The notes below the pieces were generated by a model. The model ran no database searches and had not been told where the DNA came from. It saw nothing but the letters and a program-made list of their open reading frames with translations. The translations under genes and the position numbers were made by a program. 64,000 nucleotides of DNA from Isoetes taiwanensis. Taxonomy: Eukaryota > Streptophyta > Lycopodiopsida > Isoetales > Isoetaceae. The first letter of the stretch is position 1, and each line of letters begins with the position of its first letter. Where the stretch lies: positions 186,001 through 250,000 of the forward strand of contig JAJEKV010000177.1 of NCBI GenBank assembly GCA_021234155.1, in the 5' to 3' direction. This document shows positions 1 through 10,429 of the stretch, piece by piece.

Positions 1-1140
1 TGAAGAAGTAGGTAGCCATATATATCCAGGAATGCCAGTTGTGTTAGTAGATAAAGGCAGAACAACTTCGAATCCCGGGAGCTTGGGAACCTTTGGCGGT
101 GCCAGATGCCAAGTGGAAACTTGTCAGCATGGATTTTATAGTGGGCCTTCCAAGGGCAACAAGGGGGTTTGATGCCTTGATGGTTGTGGTAGATAAGTTA
201 TCTAAAATGGCACATTCTTACGATGTCGCACCACAGACACAGCTTCGGATATAGCTTTGTTGTCTACATAAGAGATTTTTTTAGATTGCATGGAATGCCC
301 AGGGCGATCGTCTCTGATAGAGATCCGAAGTCATCAGCTCTTTAACACAATTTGCACCGACTTGTGGATGAGTTTTGCTTATCATCTGTAGTCAAATGGG
401 CAAATAAAGCATGCCAACAGAACCTTGGAGGATATATTGAGAAACTACGTTCAGAACAAGGAATCCAACTGGGCCGATTACATCCACCTAGTTGAGTTGC
501 GTACAATAATACGAAGCAAGAGTCATCAAAGATGTCTCCCTTCATGATCAGTTACGGTTATCAATGCTTGACCCCAGATACGTGGCACAATCTAGTGTCC
601 AAGGTGGAAGTTTCTCAACGATGATGGCAGATATGTAGCAGCTTGGTGTAGAAGTGCGAGAATATCTTCAAACAACAAAGGCACATCAGAAGAGTCTAGC
701 AGATAGACATAAAACTCCTCGAGAGTTTGTTGTGGGAGATAAAATTTGGCTCAAGTAAAGGTGAAGCAAACGAAGCTCCGCATCGAAAATTGAAGATTGT
801 CAAGCAAATAAGGAGCCAATCATATAAGCTTGACTCTTCCATGTGAGCTTACTCAAGAGGCATACCCCAAATCTAGAGGAGGTATTGGAGACTCCAATCT
901 TGTTGGAAATGATGGAAGAATGAATTGAGATAGTCCCCAAATTAATTCTTGACAAAGCGTTCAAGAAAATAAGAAGGTCTCAATTCCTTCAATATTTGGT
1001 CAAGTGGAAGCATTTGCCAGTGGAAAACGTAACTTGAATATTAAAACAGGATTTAGAGAAGCAATACTCGCAATTTATGGAGTAGACGACAGCCAAGTCA
1101 TCTCCGAATTGGTCGACGCCAATGCACCAGGTGCTCTTAG
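1..1140 (+). pseudogene. Decayed Ty3/gypsy pol 3' part (integrase to chromodomain)
   Basis: Remnant of a chromovirus polyprotein on the + strand, opposite to the large element that follows. Translated pieces across shifting frames include the integrase core signature around 120-230 (DALMVVVDKLSKMAH), HGMPRAIVSDRDPK near 290-330, an NRTLEDILRNYV-like stretch near 420-460, a VGDKIWLK-like stretch near 730-755, and a chromodomain near 940-1040 (LQYLVKWKHLPVEN). Stops and frameshifts are frequent, so it cannot be translated as a unit. The wording is very close to the chromodomain at about 3945-4075, so it belongs to the same family. It is truncated by the window start. Confidence 0.85.
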
Positions 1141-1406
1141 CTTAAGCTTGTATATGCCTTAGTGGCAAGTGCAGGAAACATATACATACATGAAGGTCTT
1201 GGAGCGTGGGCGATGATGAGATCTCCCTTGGGCATTCTCTACCAGGAGTGTGCATGATCGAGAAGGTCATGTGAAAGGAGTGCGTCATCATGGGTGATAA
1301 TGGGATCATCAGAGTGTTTCCTAGCTTAATCTTTCAGGGCCATGATGCACTGCAGGTGTGCATGATCGAAGGGGTCATACCATAGGGGGGTCATGATGAG
1401 GTAAGT
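1141..1406. other. Flank between old pol remnant and 3' LTR
   Basis: No gene is seen. It holds two copies of a GTGTGCATGATCGA-like phrase (about 1246 and 1356) followed by GGTCAT. It is probably the 3' untranslated part of the remnant before it, into which the next element inserted. The last five bases, TAAGT (1402-1406), are the expected 5 bp target duplication of the big chromovirus, but its partner lies beyond the window. Confidence 0.4.
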
Positions 1407-2688
1407 TGTGACGTCCCCTACTCATATACGGTGCACTCACCGTATACAAACAGGAGTTCATCCCCCATACCAGCTCCATGCTGATACAAGGCCCTCCACG
1501 TGTCACTGCAACCTTGATGAGTTCCAGTGGGAAGAATGAAGGGGTCATTTTACCATGTCTTCCTTCAGGGCCTACCTAGCTGCGGAAGCGTAAACGTACA
1601 TGTCAGTATACAACATCTACATCACATGCCCATTACGAAGGATGGCTCACCATATATCTGCATAGACAAGGATCAGCACATCACATATGGAAATCCTACC
1701 CAAGGCTCAGACTCAAAGGGGATGACTGATGGCTTGGGTCTCCAGAGGTCATTGCAGACAGAATTCATGGCAAATGGATTTGGCTAGCATAAGAACATGG
1801 CTTAGGGTAGTCCACTCCATCCGCCCCTCCTGTGCACACTTTGCAGAGTAGGTTGAAGAGTGTTGGGACTGACCAGAGCCCACGGATGCATAGCCAAAGG
1901 GGCTACTCCTCGGGTTGCATCTCCCCATGTCTGATAGGGCAGGTAGGGATCACTCCCACCGAGGGCTAGCATGCTGACTCAAGGTGACTAGAGGGCCACT
2001 GCCCGTACTCGACTTGAACTCCATGGAAGGTGTCCACCCCAAGAGTGTCGAACCCATGCAAAGCCCTCACGCAGTGGCAGCGCATTAGGTCTAGTGCACT
2101 ATAGTCCCCGATAGGCCTTACTACCAGAGGGACATGATCATGAGTCAGGACATGAACCTCCTTATAAGCCAGTCTGGCCCCTTCACCCACAACCAGGTGT
2201 GGTTCTTGTAGACAGGCCGAATTTAATAGTGCATTAAAGAGGCTAGCTAGGAGCATCATACTACTAAGCTTTAAGGTCTCTACCCCCCTTCCCAATACAA
2301 TGAGTCCACAGAGATCATCTTCACATACATATCACAGAAGAACGAAAGAACAAGATTTAATCTAAATCACAGAGTTAGGTTCTTTAGTTAAGGCTTGGTA
2401 TCTAGAGATCTAGATGGCTGCTATGGGCAATTCAATAGGCTAAACATACTTACTCTATGTCTGAGAGGCGGATTAGACTATTGAATTGATAAAATACCTG
2501 ATCCCTGGCTTGCTCCTCCTGCTCTTAACTCGACCATGCTGCAGAACTGCTCGAAGATGAAACTAGAAAGGAAAACTGATGAGCTAGGCTGCTCAGACAG
2601 ACTTTGGGAGGCGAGATTGGCTCTTGGAGCAAGCAAAACAGAGCCCTAGAAGGCTGTGGACGAAAATGGAAAGTTGGGGTTTCCTATA

Positions 2689-2696
2689 CTTATATA
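2689..2696 (-). promoter_or_regulatory. TATA box of the LTR promoter
   Basis: On the minus strand the sequence reads TATATAAG inside CTATATAAGTATAGG. It lies about 320 bp into the LTR in the sense of transcription, where a U3 promoter is expected. This makes U3 short (about 0.3 kb) and R-U5 long (about 1.3 kb). In the inner LTRs the matching position reads CTATTTAGGG, a weaker box. Confidence 0.5.
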
Positions 2697-2790
2697 GACT
2701 AAGGGTTGGGGCTAGGGTTTCCCATTATCCCTTTGAGCATGTGGGATAAATGGTGTGGCCCACTTGCCTTTATTAACTAAGTGGCTAAAG

Positions 2791-2883
2791 TGTCCACATG
2801 ATAAATGTGTACACATGGGTAAATGTGTACACATGGATAAATGTGCACATGAATAGATGTGCACATAAATACATGTACACACC
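2791..2883. repeat. Short tandem repeats around ATGTGTACACAT in U3
   Basis: About five degenerate copies of an AAATGTGTACACATGG-like 16-20 bp unit. Several units are themselves palindromic around GTACAC or GTGCAC. The corresponding place in the inner LTRs holds a perfect 26 bp palindrome instead. Confidence 0.6.
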
Positions 2884-3014
2884 TTGCAAGTTGCCCCCTA
2901 GGGTGCTACTTGCTTGGCTACACGTCGGCGTACACGTCAATCGGGATGGCGTGTACGCGTGACGAGGCAGTACAGTATACGTCTCGGGACCGTATACTGT
3001 GCTGGAACGTCACA

Positions 3015-3027
3015 TTCTCCCCACCTT
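3015..3027 (-). promoter_or_regulatory. Polypurine tract of the outer element
   Basis: Minus strand reads AAGGTGGGGAGAA directly before the LTR terminus TGTGACG. This is the plus-strand DNA primer site used in reverse transcription. It is conserved at the inner copies (26054-26067 and 37125-37137). Confidence 0.88.
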
Positions 3028-3863
3028 GAAATGATGCTATCCGCAGCATCGTGGGTCTCCCCACCTTGGGATCTTCTTAACTTGCAATCAACTTGATGCA
3101 TAAAATTTATTACTATTATACTTACACGATTATTAGAATTATCCTAAGGTAATATTTTTAAAACATTATTACGACATTACATTATCCAATAACTTATCAA
3201 TTCATAACTCCCTTAAAACAAAGTACTTATTAGCCTCACTTAACACAACATTTAAGTTTATCAAAGTTTAACAATTCCATATACAATTATCCTTCGAGGT
3301 ACTCTTCATTCCTTGCAACACATTCCAACAAAATTTGTGTTGCAAGTCTTCGTAGCTCGACCTCCTTGCCCTCCGGAGCGCTCTATTGGCCTGCAGGTCG
3401 ACACTACGTTATTACCATTTTAATTATTAATAGAATTATGGTTATAAGGTAACCACCCATCTAATTAACTAAATGGATGCAAGACTAATCTCCCGGCATA
3501 GGAAGGGGATGCTTCTTCCATCGTGGCCGTGGAGACAGCGCCCTATAATGCCTATATGACGCTCATGCCTACACCTTTAGTTGCCCTGGGCATGAAGGTG
3601 GCATCCTTCCCATAGGCATTGTGCTTTCCTATCAGTGCATTCCTGAATGACCTCTTATCAAGGTTGTCTACTCCCGTGGGACGGAAGTAGACTTTTTAAT
3701 CTACCTTCCAACTCATTCAAGCAGAACCGCGGTCATGCCTATAATGACATCACACCACGTCCTAGAGATCACCGTAGTGGTCTCATCATCGGTAACAACG
3801 TATGCAACCCATACCTAGCATAGGTTGCATGCGTAGATTAATCTTACTACACATGAAATTAAC
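3028..3863 (-). other. 3' untranslated region of the outer element
   Basis: It lies between the pol stop codon and the polypurine tract. I see no conserved reading frame. It aligns with 26068-26890 and 37138-37985 of the inner copies, sharing phrases such as TTGCAAGTCTTCGTAGCTCG and CCTACACCT..AGTTGCCC, so it is a conserved noncoding part of the family. Confidence 0.6.
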
Positions 3864-4208
3864 CTAAACACAAATCGACATGCCTGAGCCGATTTCTTCG
3901 GAGATGACCTTGTCGTCCCATTGCTCCATAAACTGTGGGTACTGCTTTATTAGGTCCTTCTTAAGTACCCATGCCGCATCTTCCACCGGCAAGTGTTTCC
4001 ACTTGACCAAATATTGGAGAAACTCTGATCTCCTTGTTTTCTTGAAGGCTTTATCAAGAATCAATTCTGGAACTATCTCCAGCTGCTCTTCCATCATTTC
4101 CAACAACGTTGGAGTGTCCAAGACTTCTTCTGGATTTGGAGTATGCTTCTTCAACAAACTCACGTGGAAGACCTTATGTATCTTTAGGTGTGCTGGCAGC
4201 TCTAACTT
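3864..4208 (-). CDS. Integrase C-terminus and chromodomain of the outer pol (last segment)
   Basis: End of the gag-pol reading frame, following directly on 22475-22709 once the hAT-like element is removed. After the segment YKLELPAHLKIHKVFHVSLL, typical of the end of chromovirus integrases, comes a chromodomain at about 3945-4075 with LQYLVKWKHLPVED and a WVLKKDL helix. Of the three HP1-type aromatic cage positions only the Trp of VKWK is clearly kept. The first lies in PELIL and the third is the HL following VKWK, so this resembles the cage-poor (group II) chromodomains of plant chromoviruses. Chromodomains of this kind steer integration to particular chromatin. The segment has no internal stop. 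Confidence 0.9.
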   Translation of the reverse strand, partial: KLELPAHLKIHKVFHVSLLKKHTPNPEEVLDTPTLLEMMEEQLEIVPELILDKAFKKTRRSEFLQYLVKWKHLPVEDAAWVLKKDLIKQYPQFMEQWDDKVISEEIGSGMSICV

Positions 4209-4216
4209 GTAGGATT
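4209..4216. repeat. 8 bp target-site duplication, left (GTAGGATT)
   Basis: Identical to 22467-22474. An 8 bp duplication is characteristic of the hAT superfamily. Joining the flanks at this site restores the pol reading frame across the VGNQSY-KLELP region. Confidence 0.93.
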
Positions 4217-4229
4217 CAGGGATAGGTTC
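4217..4229 (+). repeat. Left terminal inverted repeat of the hAT-like element
   Basis: CAGGGATAGGTTC, a perfect 13 bp inverted match to 22454-22466. After a short break both ends also share a GTAC motif. Confidence 0.9.
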
Positions 4230-4450
4230 TGTACATACAAAATTCAAATTCCTGACGTATAAAGTCAAAAAATACGTATTTTTTAATAAAATACGTATTT
4301 AACGTATTTAAACCTCGGGTAAAAAAAAAAATTTAGACGTCTGAAAAGCTTAAAAAGCATCTGTGAAAGTTTTTTAAGCGTCTGTGCAACAAATGAAAAC
4401 CGAAAGTACGCTAAAAAAAAAAAAAAAAATCGCACGTTTGCACAAACACA
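4230..4450. repeat. Left subterminal motif zone
   Basis: Several TACGTATTT and A-rich tracts, plus AGACGTCTGAAAAGC, AGCATCTGTGAAAG and AAGCGTCTGTGC. These are variants of the AGCGTCTG/CAGACGCT motif that is also dense in 22075-22340. It probably binds the transposase; this is inference from hAT biology. Confidence 0.55.
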
Positions 4451-4466
4451 AGTTGACACTTTGAAG

Positions 4467-4612
4467 CAATTTTAGAGTGTCCACGTTGCCGCCAAGTGGG
4501 ATTTTTGTGTAAGTGGATGCTATTTCAACCGTCTGATTTCATCTACGATCGTGAAAATTCGTCAAAATTCCAGGTGGTCATAGGAGCGTGGGAAGTTATG
4601 CCCGCGTTGTGC
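4467..4612 (+). repeat. Internal duplicate block, copy 1
   Basis: Matches 16341-16480 (TAGAGTGTCCACGTTGC, then TGATTTCATCTACG, then AAATTCCA), with substitutions throughout. Copy 1 lacks the 2 kb insertion that splits copy 2. It shows that two related units sit in tandem inside the hAT-like element. Confidence 0.7.
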
Positions 4613-5990
4613 CGGCGTTCTGATGTTTTGTAATAGGAAGAAAGCCCATGGGAGAAGTCCTTTGGCTTCAATTTGAAGCACCGTTCTTGCATTCCAAGAT
4701 TCCGCTGACAGCTGCAACTTGTTGAAACGTCTGAATGAGATATTTCATGATCCTGCTTCATAAGTATTAGTTTTTCTTTTTAAAAAGCAAATTTGCATGT
4801 TCAATTACTCTGTGAATTTCAGTGTTTCGGAGTATTTTTTCTTGAACGTTCCCCTATTATCGAAAGTTGATCCTGAAGAAGAGCAAATCTTCACAGAAGT
4901 CGAAGAAGAAAATCTATAAGTGATAGGATTCTGGAAAAATGTGTTCGCGAGTTCAGACCTGACCAGTTGGTCCATTTTCGTCTGATGAGCTTGGCTTGAG
5001 GTCCTAAAGCTCTGTACACGTTTGTGGTAATATTTGCAGGTAGGCAGCCTGATTGGCATTGCAATGGACCACCCTACTATTTGGGTTCCACATGTAGCAG
5101 AGATTTTGATGTTTGTAAGCCGGATAGAAATTCGTGGGGTTGGATCAGAAGGAGACCCACTGAAGTAGCATATATAATATGGAATCCTCGTTGCTTTTCA
5201 TGAATTAGGTGCCTGATTATTTGGAAATCTAGCTGATTCATCACTTGGAAGAAGTGGAGCATTGAGACTAACTTGTATTCTCGCTGTTGTTTTTGAAATC
5301 CGCACTTCTCTATGTCCAAACTACTGGTTGTAGCAATCTACAACTTGGCTATGTGTGCTCATCTAGTTAAGTACATGGCACAACATCTGGCAAAAATTTC
5401 AGATGCGCTTTCACTCCATATCAAAGGTTAATATTTTGTTTTCAGTGCATAGATGCATCCCTTGCCTAAACGGGTGGATTTTGTTTTGGATTTGGTCTTG
5501 ACATTGTCTTATGTGGAACATGGCAGAATATGAAGCTGAATATGCAGCCGCAGACCTGATCTGGACATAGTCTATTCTGTAAATCTTAGCTTGATTAGGT
5601 CCAGCATGGGCAGTCCTTCATGCGTTGTTAGCTTGCTGTAGAAGGCTTTACTTCAATGAAATGCAGAAGGTAAGATCTTTACGCTAGTCTTGTATATTCA
5701 GGTTTTAACTGTCCCATAGTCAAAACATCAGACCATAAGACTATATTGTCTTGTGGTGTTCGCCTTATATTCTGCATAGTCAGATAACCTTTGGCCTGAT
5801 TGTATGTGGTATTGTTCTTTTCCTGGCAGTGCTGCGTTCTCTTATAGTGGGTATTTCTCAGGCTTATTGATGACGAGATGAAACAACTCTTAAAGGGTGT
5901 GAGATATCCAAGGGATGGGGTCATAAAAAGTTTGCTAGCACATATTGATTCAAGCGATTCCAGAAATTTTGGCAATTTGTAGAACCTATA
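4613..5990. other. Unassigned sequence in the hAT-like element
   Basis: Only short frames are present and none resembles a known family. It could be an untranslated leader or intron of the PPR gene fragment that follows, but I see no clear splice structure. Confidence 0.3.
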
Positions 5991-6028
5991 TGAGGATCTA
6001 GATGAAGTTGTGGAATTTATGAAGAGCC

Positions 6029-6535
6029 ATGATATTTCACTACATGCATAATCTTCTTCAAGTCTGTGAGAAAAAGAAGAATTTGGAATGTGGCAGACGA
6101 GTTCATTTTCTTATGATGAGCAATGGGTTGCATTCATGTGCCATTTTGGCCGATTATAAATTTTTCTTGTTTATTCACCATGGAATTTTGATTGAGGCAA
6201 ATCAAGCTCTTTGTAAGGTTGCAAAACCAATCACATATACATGGAGTGCCATTTTTTCTGCAAATGCTACAGAGCAAGGTAAGCCTACTCTTGAGTTGTT
6301 TAACATGATGCAATTGACAGGTGTTGCAAATGATAAGTACGTTTATATTGCCATTCTAACATCATGCACCATGACGTCTTTGCTTCAGCAGGGAAGGCTC
6401 ATTCATGACAGGATCATTACAGGAGGGCTCCTATCAGATATAATCCTAGGCAACAACATTATTCTTATGTACACAAGATGTGGGAGTTTGTTAGAATATG
6501 CCCATTATGGGGAAGGCCTTGTAGCTCTCAAATGA
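6029..6535 (+). pseudogene. PPR protein fragment (captured)
   Basis: A 168-codon open stretch with PPR wording: LLQVCEKKKNLECGRRVH, then YTWSAIFSANATEQGKPTLE with LFNMMQLTGV, then a second unit with DKYVYIAILTSCTMTSLLQQ and GRLIHDRIITGGLLSDIILG, and MYTRCGSLLEYAH. Plant PPR proteins of the PLS type act in organelles in RNA editing and processing. Here only about three repeat units survive. There is no targeting peptide and no E/DYW end, and the phase is lost after 6535, so it is a captured fragment rather than a gene. Confidence 0.8.
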
Positions 6536-7315
6536 TTTGATGGTGGTACGTGTTTTTGCTTTGCTTCTGGCACTACTTGTTTTCTTCTTACAACCGACGA
6601 AATTGCTCTATATCCATGTACAGCTATAGAATCATGGTGATCCTGTGCTAACAATGGGGGTATCTTAAAAACAGAAGTAAAGTCTGGTGCGCTGGCATAA
6701 TTGTAGCATAGAATTGACAGGATGATGCTAAACACATAGCAATCAAACATTTTGAAAAGAAGCCCTCCCTATTAAATTCATTTTCTCTTCTATGTGATGA
6801 AGTCAACACTCCCTCTGTGATGTTATAAGAGAAAGGGAAAACAATTCGTAGCAAATCTGGAAAATGGAACTTCCAGCCCCTTTCTCTGTGGGTCATTGAA
6901 CCTATGGGCACTTTCTTAAGCTGCGGCCTTCTGTTTGCACAGAGATCTGGCTATCTTCCCCAAAGAGTTCCGGCAAGCCCGAGGCATTTGATTTTTTGTT
7001 CTTTTTTAATGATGACATTCAACAGCAAATTACAATGGGGGCTATGGCAAGTAAGATTCTCTGCATGCATAGCTTCATTTACTTTCAAACTAGCATTTTC
7101 TCCTTCTTCTCTGACCATAAACAGTCCTATTTCAATCTATGAGTTATAAGGCATATCTAATTTTCTAATTTCCTTGGCACTTGATCAGAGAATAAAGAAT
7201 TTAAGAGCAAATAATCTAACGCCAAAACTACCTATGGAAGGCATATGTTTGAATTCAAGAATTACCTAGTTTTGGATCAGAAATTAGATTATATGACATA
7301 CCTTTAGTCGAGCAT
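6536..7315. other. Unassigned sequence before the MFS exon
   Basis: No confident coding sequence. The end carries a plausible intron 3' end (CTGCAG|GAAG at about 7341-7349), which suggests that 7150-7345 is intron sequence of the captured transporter gene. Confidence 0.35.
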
Positions 7316-7825
7316 TTGATTAGATCTTTCTTGTTTATGTCTGCAGGAAGTATATCTTTCCAGGAGGAATTACGGTGGCAACATCTTACCTCATACCATG
7401 TAATGTTTGTCATAGCCTTTCCTGGATCTTTGTACCTTGGAACTATGTTTTGTGGGTTTGGCTATAGTTCTATTTGGTCTATAGTTCCAGCAATAGCATC
7501 AGAGATTTTTGGGTTGAAAAGCTTTGGGGTTCTGTACAATATACTGTCTATGGCAAATCCAGCCAAATCTATGCTCCTCTCCAGAGTGATAGCAGGTTCT
7601 ATTTATGACAGAGAAGCTGAGCGCCAGAAGCATCTCGCTTCTAATGAATTACATTGTTTTGGGCCCTCATGCTTCCGCTTAACATACATAATCATGACTG
7701 GGGTTTGCATAGTAGCAACCATGCACAGCCTGGTGCTAATATCTAGAACTAAGAGAGTCTATATTTATCCGTATGCAAAAAAGGATCAAGCAGGTCTTCA
7801 GGAACATATTAGTGGACTACACTGA
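7316..7825 (+). pseudogene. Nodulin-like / NFD4-type MFS transporter, last exon (captured)
   Basis: The frame encodes the C-terminal transmembrane part of a plant nodulin-like major facilitator protein. Visible are FPGSLYLGTMFCGFGYSSIW, ASEIFGLKSFGVLYNILSMA, SRVIAGSIYDREAERQ, CFRLTYIIMTGVCIVAT and SRTKRVY near the end, in the family's order. The membrane helices are intact over about 150 residues, followed by a short hydrophilic tail and a stop. The N-terminal two thirds of the protein is absent. No host gene is known to produce it here; it is a captured exon. Identification rests on recognised family wording, not on a search. Confidence 0.75.
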
Positions 7826-7954
7826 AGAATGCTGCTGAGAATGATTTTGTCTATCTGTTCATTGTCTGTGGATTGTGGGCATGATGATGGCCTTTGTGCC
7901 CTAGATTGTTTATGCAGAAACAAACGTTAAATGTGGGTTAGAATTCAATATAGG

Positions 7955-8260
7955 TCATATGCTTGTTGACATGTAAAATAAATGTGGCAGACAGAGGCTT
8001 ATATTTGTTGACAACCTGGCAACTCGTGATTGGTTGTGGCAGTGATTGCAGGTTACTGCCAGAATGATGAGGGGGGTCTTGCTCTCAAATGTTTTGAAGA
8101 CATGCAACAAAGTGATGGAATTCCACATATTCTCAAGTGTTAAAGGCTTGTGGTAACATTGGGGCCATAAAACGGGGCTGAGGATTGAATTGTTGTGAGC
8201 ATGATATTTGTATTTGGAAATACACCATGCCACCTTTGTGACATCACTTTGTTCACATAT
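7955..8260 (+). pseudogene. Degenerate PPR remnant
   Basis: Read across frames on the + strand, pieces such as VIAGYCQNDEGGLALKCFED and MQQSDGIPH, then a KACGNIGAIK-like phrase, match the PPR repeat pattern. Stops and frame changes are frequent. It may once have been downstream of the 6029-6535 fragment, with the transporter exon lying between. Confidence 0.55.
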
Positions 8261-8299
8261 TTTGATTTTTGGGGACCACAAAGGAGTATACAACCATTA

Positions 8300-9645
8300 T
8301 GAAGCATATGTGGTGTTGCGGATGCGCACATATTTTAATCTATGGAACACCCAATGCCTGGGGCGATAGCTTTTGCAAGGACATATATTCATGATAGAGA
8401 TAGGTATACTAGGTATAACAGTATAAAATCATCAAGCTTCTTGTAACTTATGGGACAAATTTGTAATTTGCTTCCTACTTCTCTTGAGTAACATAACAAT
8501 TAAGCCAATACAAGGGATGATACTTCCTCTATATCTTTTACAGTCTTTATGATATTCTATTCTATTGAACTCATATATTCATTCAAACAGATCTGAGGCA
8601 GTTTACTCATCAAGTTGCCATAGATCCTCTCTCTGCATGCTGGAAGATGAAGCCCTTCATCTTCTCCATTTCCTTTGCTAGGATCATCATACATAAGGTA
8701 AATGCAGTTGGACTGTATAAAGCTATGCAACATTACTTTTATCAGTTTTCTGATGTTTGTGGTGGACAGACCTACGCTGAGAGGGGCTAGATATTTCAGA
8801 GATTGTATAATGGAATTAACAATTATCTCTATGGCATGGAGTTCTCTTGGAGAGGTCCCAGTTCCAGTTCCAGGTCTTTGATGATGGATGGGTGGGTAGT
8901 AACAAAATAATCTAGTCACAATATGGATAGGTGATAGCATGGGCCGTGTGAGCCATCTTTTGCAACAAATAAAAGTGTCAAATGTCTTAAAATATTAATA
9001 TATTTTAAGTACTAATTAACATTTACCTAAATGGGAGAACCATAACCAGATGTTAGAAGGGCACGTTCAACTGCATGGGATACATGCTTCACCCAAATCT
9101 TGCCCTATCGGGCTTATGTTTTAAGTAAGTGCTCATGTATTCCTCTAAGGTTAAAAGAAATTCATCTTTCTCCCACCAAAGACTGCTTTAGTGCTTTCCT
9201 TCAAAAGCAGTCTGTTGGATCGAGTTTTGTGTTTGCATTTTATTTTAGATGGTACAAGTGGTGTTTGCTATAAACTGATCAATTATAGATAATGGTTTGA
9301 CATTCTTCTAATTGTTTCAGCATTTAACGAAGATATTCACTATCGTTGTCAAGTAAAAGTCCCTTTCATGTTCAGTCATTCCTGGTCATCTCTTCCATCA
9401 ACAAGAGAGGAAATGTTGCAACAGATGTTATTATAAGCAAAACTTGCAGTGTTTATAGCAGTAGCTTCTCTTAAAGGCACACCAGTTCATGAATAAGTAT
9501 GTTGCTGCAAGCAGATGCAGTGACGATTCCTTGGACCCATGTAGAAAGAGACGAAAGTCATGGGTGCATGGATTAAGAAGTGACATAGTAAGAAGAGCAT
9601 CTATGCATGCCTTTATTAGTAAGAATAGTTTGCATACGCTTGAGT
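8300..9645. other. Unassigned A+T-rich sequence
   Basis: No recognisable gene, repeat family or RNA. The short frames on both strands have no family wording. Confidence 0.3.
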
Positions 9646-9651
9646 TTTAGA

Positions 9652-9766
9652 GAGAGAGAGGGAGGGAGGGAGAGAGGAGGGGAGGGGGAGGGGGAGCGAG
9701 GGAGAGGAGAGGGAGGGAGAGGGAGAGGGAGAGGGAGGGGGAGAGGGAGGGAGGGAGGGAGGGAGG

Positions 9767-9802
<36 letters not shown>
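9652..9802 (+). repeat. Purine microsatellite: (GAGGGA)n-type then (GATA)n
   Basis: About 115 bp of G/A-only sequence built of GAGA, GGGA and GGAG units, followed by roughly nine GATA repeats. A strand of pure purines can form triplex or slipped structures. The Ser/Leu/Pro frame read on the other strand is an artefact of this repeat. Confidence 0.95.
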
Positions 9803-9804
<2 letters not shown>

Positions 9805-9943
9805 GCTTAAATGGATTGCATCTCAAAGAGCTAGGTGTGTAGGTGTGGAGTGACAATCCAATATTAGGACTAATAAGTGGAGGTTACATTACAAGTGGAG
9901 GCTATTATATGGTTGGTTGTATTTTAAGACCAAAATAATTATA

Positions 9944-10003
9944 TTTTTCCTCTTGGATTGCTGAAACACTCAAATTATTATACCAACTAAATTCCTAAGC
10001 GAA
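9944..10003 (+). repeat. 60 bp direct repeat, copy 1
   Basis: GGATTGCTGAAACACTCAAA through TTCCTAAGCGAACT is nearly identical to 14191-14252. The two copies bracket a 4.2 kb segment holding two PPR leaders, pointing to a segmental duplication or an insertion inside the element. Confidence 0.8.
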
Positions 10004-10011
10004 CTTATTGG

Positions 10012-10375
10012 GTTGCCCCTAGGGGGCAAACCCTTGTTTATGTGGGGTTTTAGCATATCCTAGGTATATGCTGGAATATACCTAGGATATCTTTGGATCG
10101 CCTCCAAACCTACTCTTACACCAGAAACTCTGGCCGCCATTGTTGCCGTGCTTGGGGTGTGTGGGAACCCGGTTAACCGGCACCGCCAAGCATTAGAGCG
10201 AGGTGAGGTCCATAAGCTGGTGTGGGAACTGGTGTTGGAAGAAGGGGGGAATTGGAAGAATTTATCTCCAGACTTGGCTTATCGGCTGGTGCATGACTGC
10301 ACCCATCAGAAAGACTTGGATTCAGGTAAGCTTCTTCACTCTTTGATGATTCAAAACTGTCGTGTTTCTGCCCCA
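10012..10375 (+). repeat. PPR leader duplication, copy 1
   Basis: Matches 13048-13355. Both start GGGTTGCCCCTAGG, pass through an inverted repeat CATATCCTAGGTATAT...ATATACCTAGGATAT, and run into the same PPR N-terminal coding stretch. Copy 1 has an extra GTGTGGGAACCCGG...GAGGTCC segment at about 10155-10215 that copy 2 lacks. Confidence 0.8.
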
Positions 10376-10411
10376 AGGGAATGCAATAATTGCTTGCAGA
10401 ACTATGCCTAG
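10148..10411 (+). pseudogene. PPR protein N-terminal fragment, copy 1 (captured)
   Basis: The frame contains PDLAYRLVHDCTHQKDLDSG and KLLHSLMIQN, the typical opening of a plant PLS-type PPR protein just before the first repeats. Copy 1 then diverges (PRECNNCLQNYA) and stops after 10411. It is paired with 13183-13386, which continues further into a repeat. It is not a complete gene. Confidence 0.7.
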
Positions 10412-10429
10412 CTCCATATTGTCAATTAG

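Larger units (their letters stand above)
1407..3014 (-). repeat. 3' LTR of the outer chromovirus (1608 bp)
   Basis: Bounded by TGTGACG on the left and CGTCACA on the right, a 7 bp terminal inverted repeat with the standard TG...CA ends. It is followed by the polypurine tract at 3015-3027. It aligns along its length with the inner LTRs (24493-26053 and others) but is clearly diverged, so it is an older or sister subfamily. Near its left end GTATACGGTG...CACCGTATAC forms a 10 bp-stem hairpin. A TATA-like box lies at 2689-2696 on the minus strand. Confidence 0.92.

Noticed and set aside
9647-9856. Minus-strand frame of Ser, Leu and Pro
   Set aside because: Produced by the GAGGGA/GATA microsatellite.
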